Source of the DNA: Roseiarcus sp963781895
GTDB taxonomy: Bacteria; Pseudomonadota; Alphaproteobacteria; Rhizobiales; Beijerinckiaceae
Direction: 5' to 3'
Assembly (NCBI GenBank): GCA_963781895.1
Contig: CAWAIM010000054.1
Location: forward strand, 205,384-269,383
DNA: 64,000 bases
Position 1 is the first letter of the stretch. Every line of letters begins with the position of its first letter. The notes below the pieces were generated by a model. It did no database searches. It was given only the letters and a program-made list of their open reading frames with translations, and was not told where the DNA came from. Shown here one piece after another: positions 63,658 to 64,000 of this stretch. A program made the position numbers and the translations under genes.

Positions 63658-64000
63658 GCCTTCGCTGCACAACCAGTCGCAGTCAGCCGGGTTCGCAGGG
63701 GTTCAGGCAACCCCTGCGGTCGCCGCAATCCATCACGTCAAATCCCATGCGTCTCGGCGATATGCGGCGGTCGTGATTTCTGTGCGATCGCGAATGTCCG
63801 CTCACGGGGTCGATTTGGCCGGTTCGCCGCGCCGTCGGCAAACGCCCGCTATTTGGCGCAACCTTGCCCTTGGCCGCTCTCGGCTTGGCGGGCCTCGGTT
63901 TTGGGGCCTATCGCCGCAGATCCGAGTCCGCCCGTCGGCCCGAAGCCACCCCCCTATTCGGCCGGCGCGCGATAGGCCAGGCGATGCGATCCATTTTGAT
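63658..64000. other. Window end: decayed PEP-CTERM-like tail and possible minus-strand gene end
   Basis: About 340 bp. The plus strand near 63850-63930 reads LPLAALGLAGLGFGAYRRRS, like the membrane part and Arg cluster of a PEP-CTERM tail, but no start codon lies in frame after an upstream TGA, so it is a remnant at most. On the minus strand the last 47 bases could encode a C-terminus NGSHRLAYRAPAE with stop at 63954-63956, belonging to a gene beyond the edge. Both are weak. Confidence 0.3.

Overview
The window is high-GC DNA (about two-thirds G+C by eye) from an alphaproteobacterium, most likely a member of the Hyphomicrobiales (Rhizobiales), perhaps Beijerinckiaceae-like. Four signs support this: 5-aminolevulinate synthase of the C4 type (hemA), the rhizobial gene order recA-alaS-icd, an alphaproteobacterial LexA box (GTTC-N7-GTTC) in front of recA, and the cobS / DUF1289 / aspartic protease / dusA neighbourhood. 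No rRNA, tRNA, insertion sequence, prophage or CRISPR array was recognised.

Layout. 1-7.3 kb: tail-less FAD dehydrogenase, ribokinase, and a MalK-type sugar ABC importer (ATPase, binding protein, two permeases). 7.5-15.1 kb: a complete histidine-utilisation locus of the two-step HutF/HutG kind, with hutC-hutF on the minus strand and hutI-H-G-U on the plus strand, divided by a HutC-like operator. 15.1-18.2 kb: accessory patch with a secreted Asn-Pro-Tyr-rich protein, a methyltransferase, and degenerate duplicated pieces of a methyltransferase and a nucleoside phosphorylase. 18.5-25.2 kb: class I aldolase, HAD hydrolase, a tiny Arg/Trp/Cys-rich protein, haem genes hemA, hemE and hemF, and an aldo/keto reductase. 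25.2-28.5 kb: two alpha/beta hydrolases, a lipocalin remnant and a lytic transglycosylase. 28.6-37.6 kb: icd, alaS, recA, cobS, DUF1289, aspartic protease, dusA. 37.6-39.2 kb: MarR regulator with a membrane protein and cytochrome b561. 39.3-46.6 kb: an inositol/polyol catabolic cluster that is a mosaic of whole and cut genes (LacI, three TIM-barrel isomerases, MocA dehydrogenase, iolC, ends of iolD and mmsA). 46.9-52.8 kb: an intact LacI-controlled sugar operon (hydroxyacid dehydrogenase, regulator, binding protein, permease, single-domain ATPase, ketose 3-epimerase). 53-64 kb: PEP-CTERM-like protein, CDP-diacylglycerol pyrophosphatase, pyrB, SDR, periplasmic trehalase, topA, peroxiredoxin and a DUF1254 protein.

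A caution governs everything. More than twenty genes, including ones that should be indispensable (recA, alaS, icd, hemE), are broken by single-base frameshifts, often at short homopolymers. The parsimonious reading is residual sequencing or assembly error, not mass pseudogenisation. For such genes the span given is that of the reconstructed gene, and the likely shift sites are stated. Regions 46.8-55.5 kb and 58.4-63.7 kb are nearly free of shifts.

How the genes work together: the two ABC importers, the iol-type cluster, ribokinase and trehalase describe an organism that scavenges plant- or soil-derived sugars, polyols and histidine. The haem and SOS genes are housekeeping. I found no convincing wholly new multi-gene system. 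The most unusual items are the duplicated methyltransferase/phosphorylase patch with its NPY-rich secreted protein, the shared palindrome that probably defines the LacI sugar regulon, the PEP-CTERM-like protein, and the cut-and-joined iol genes.
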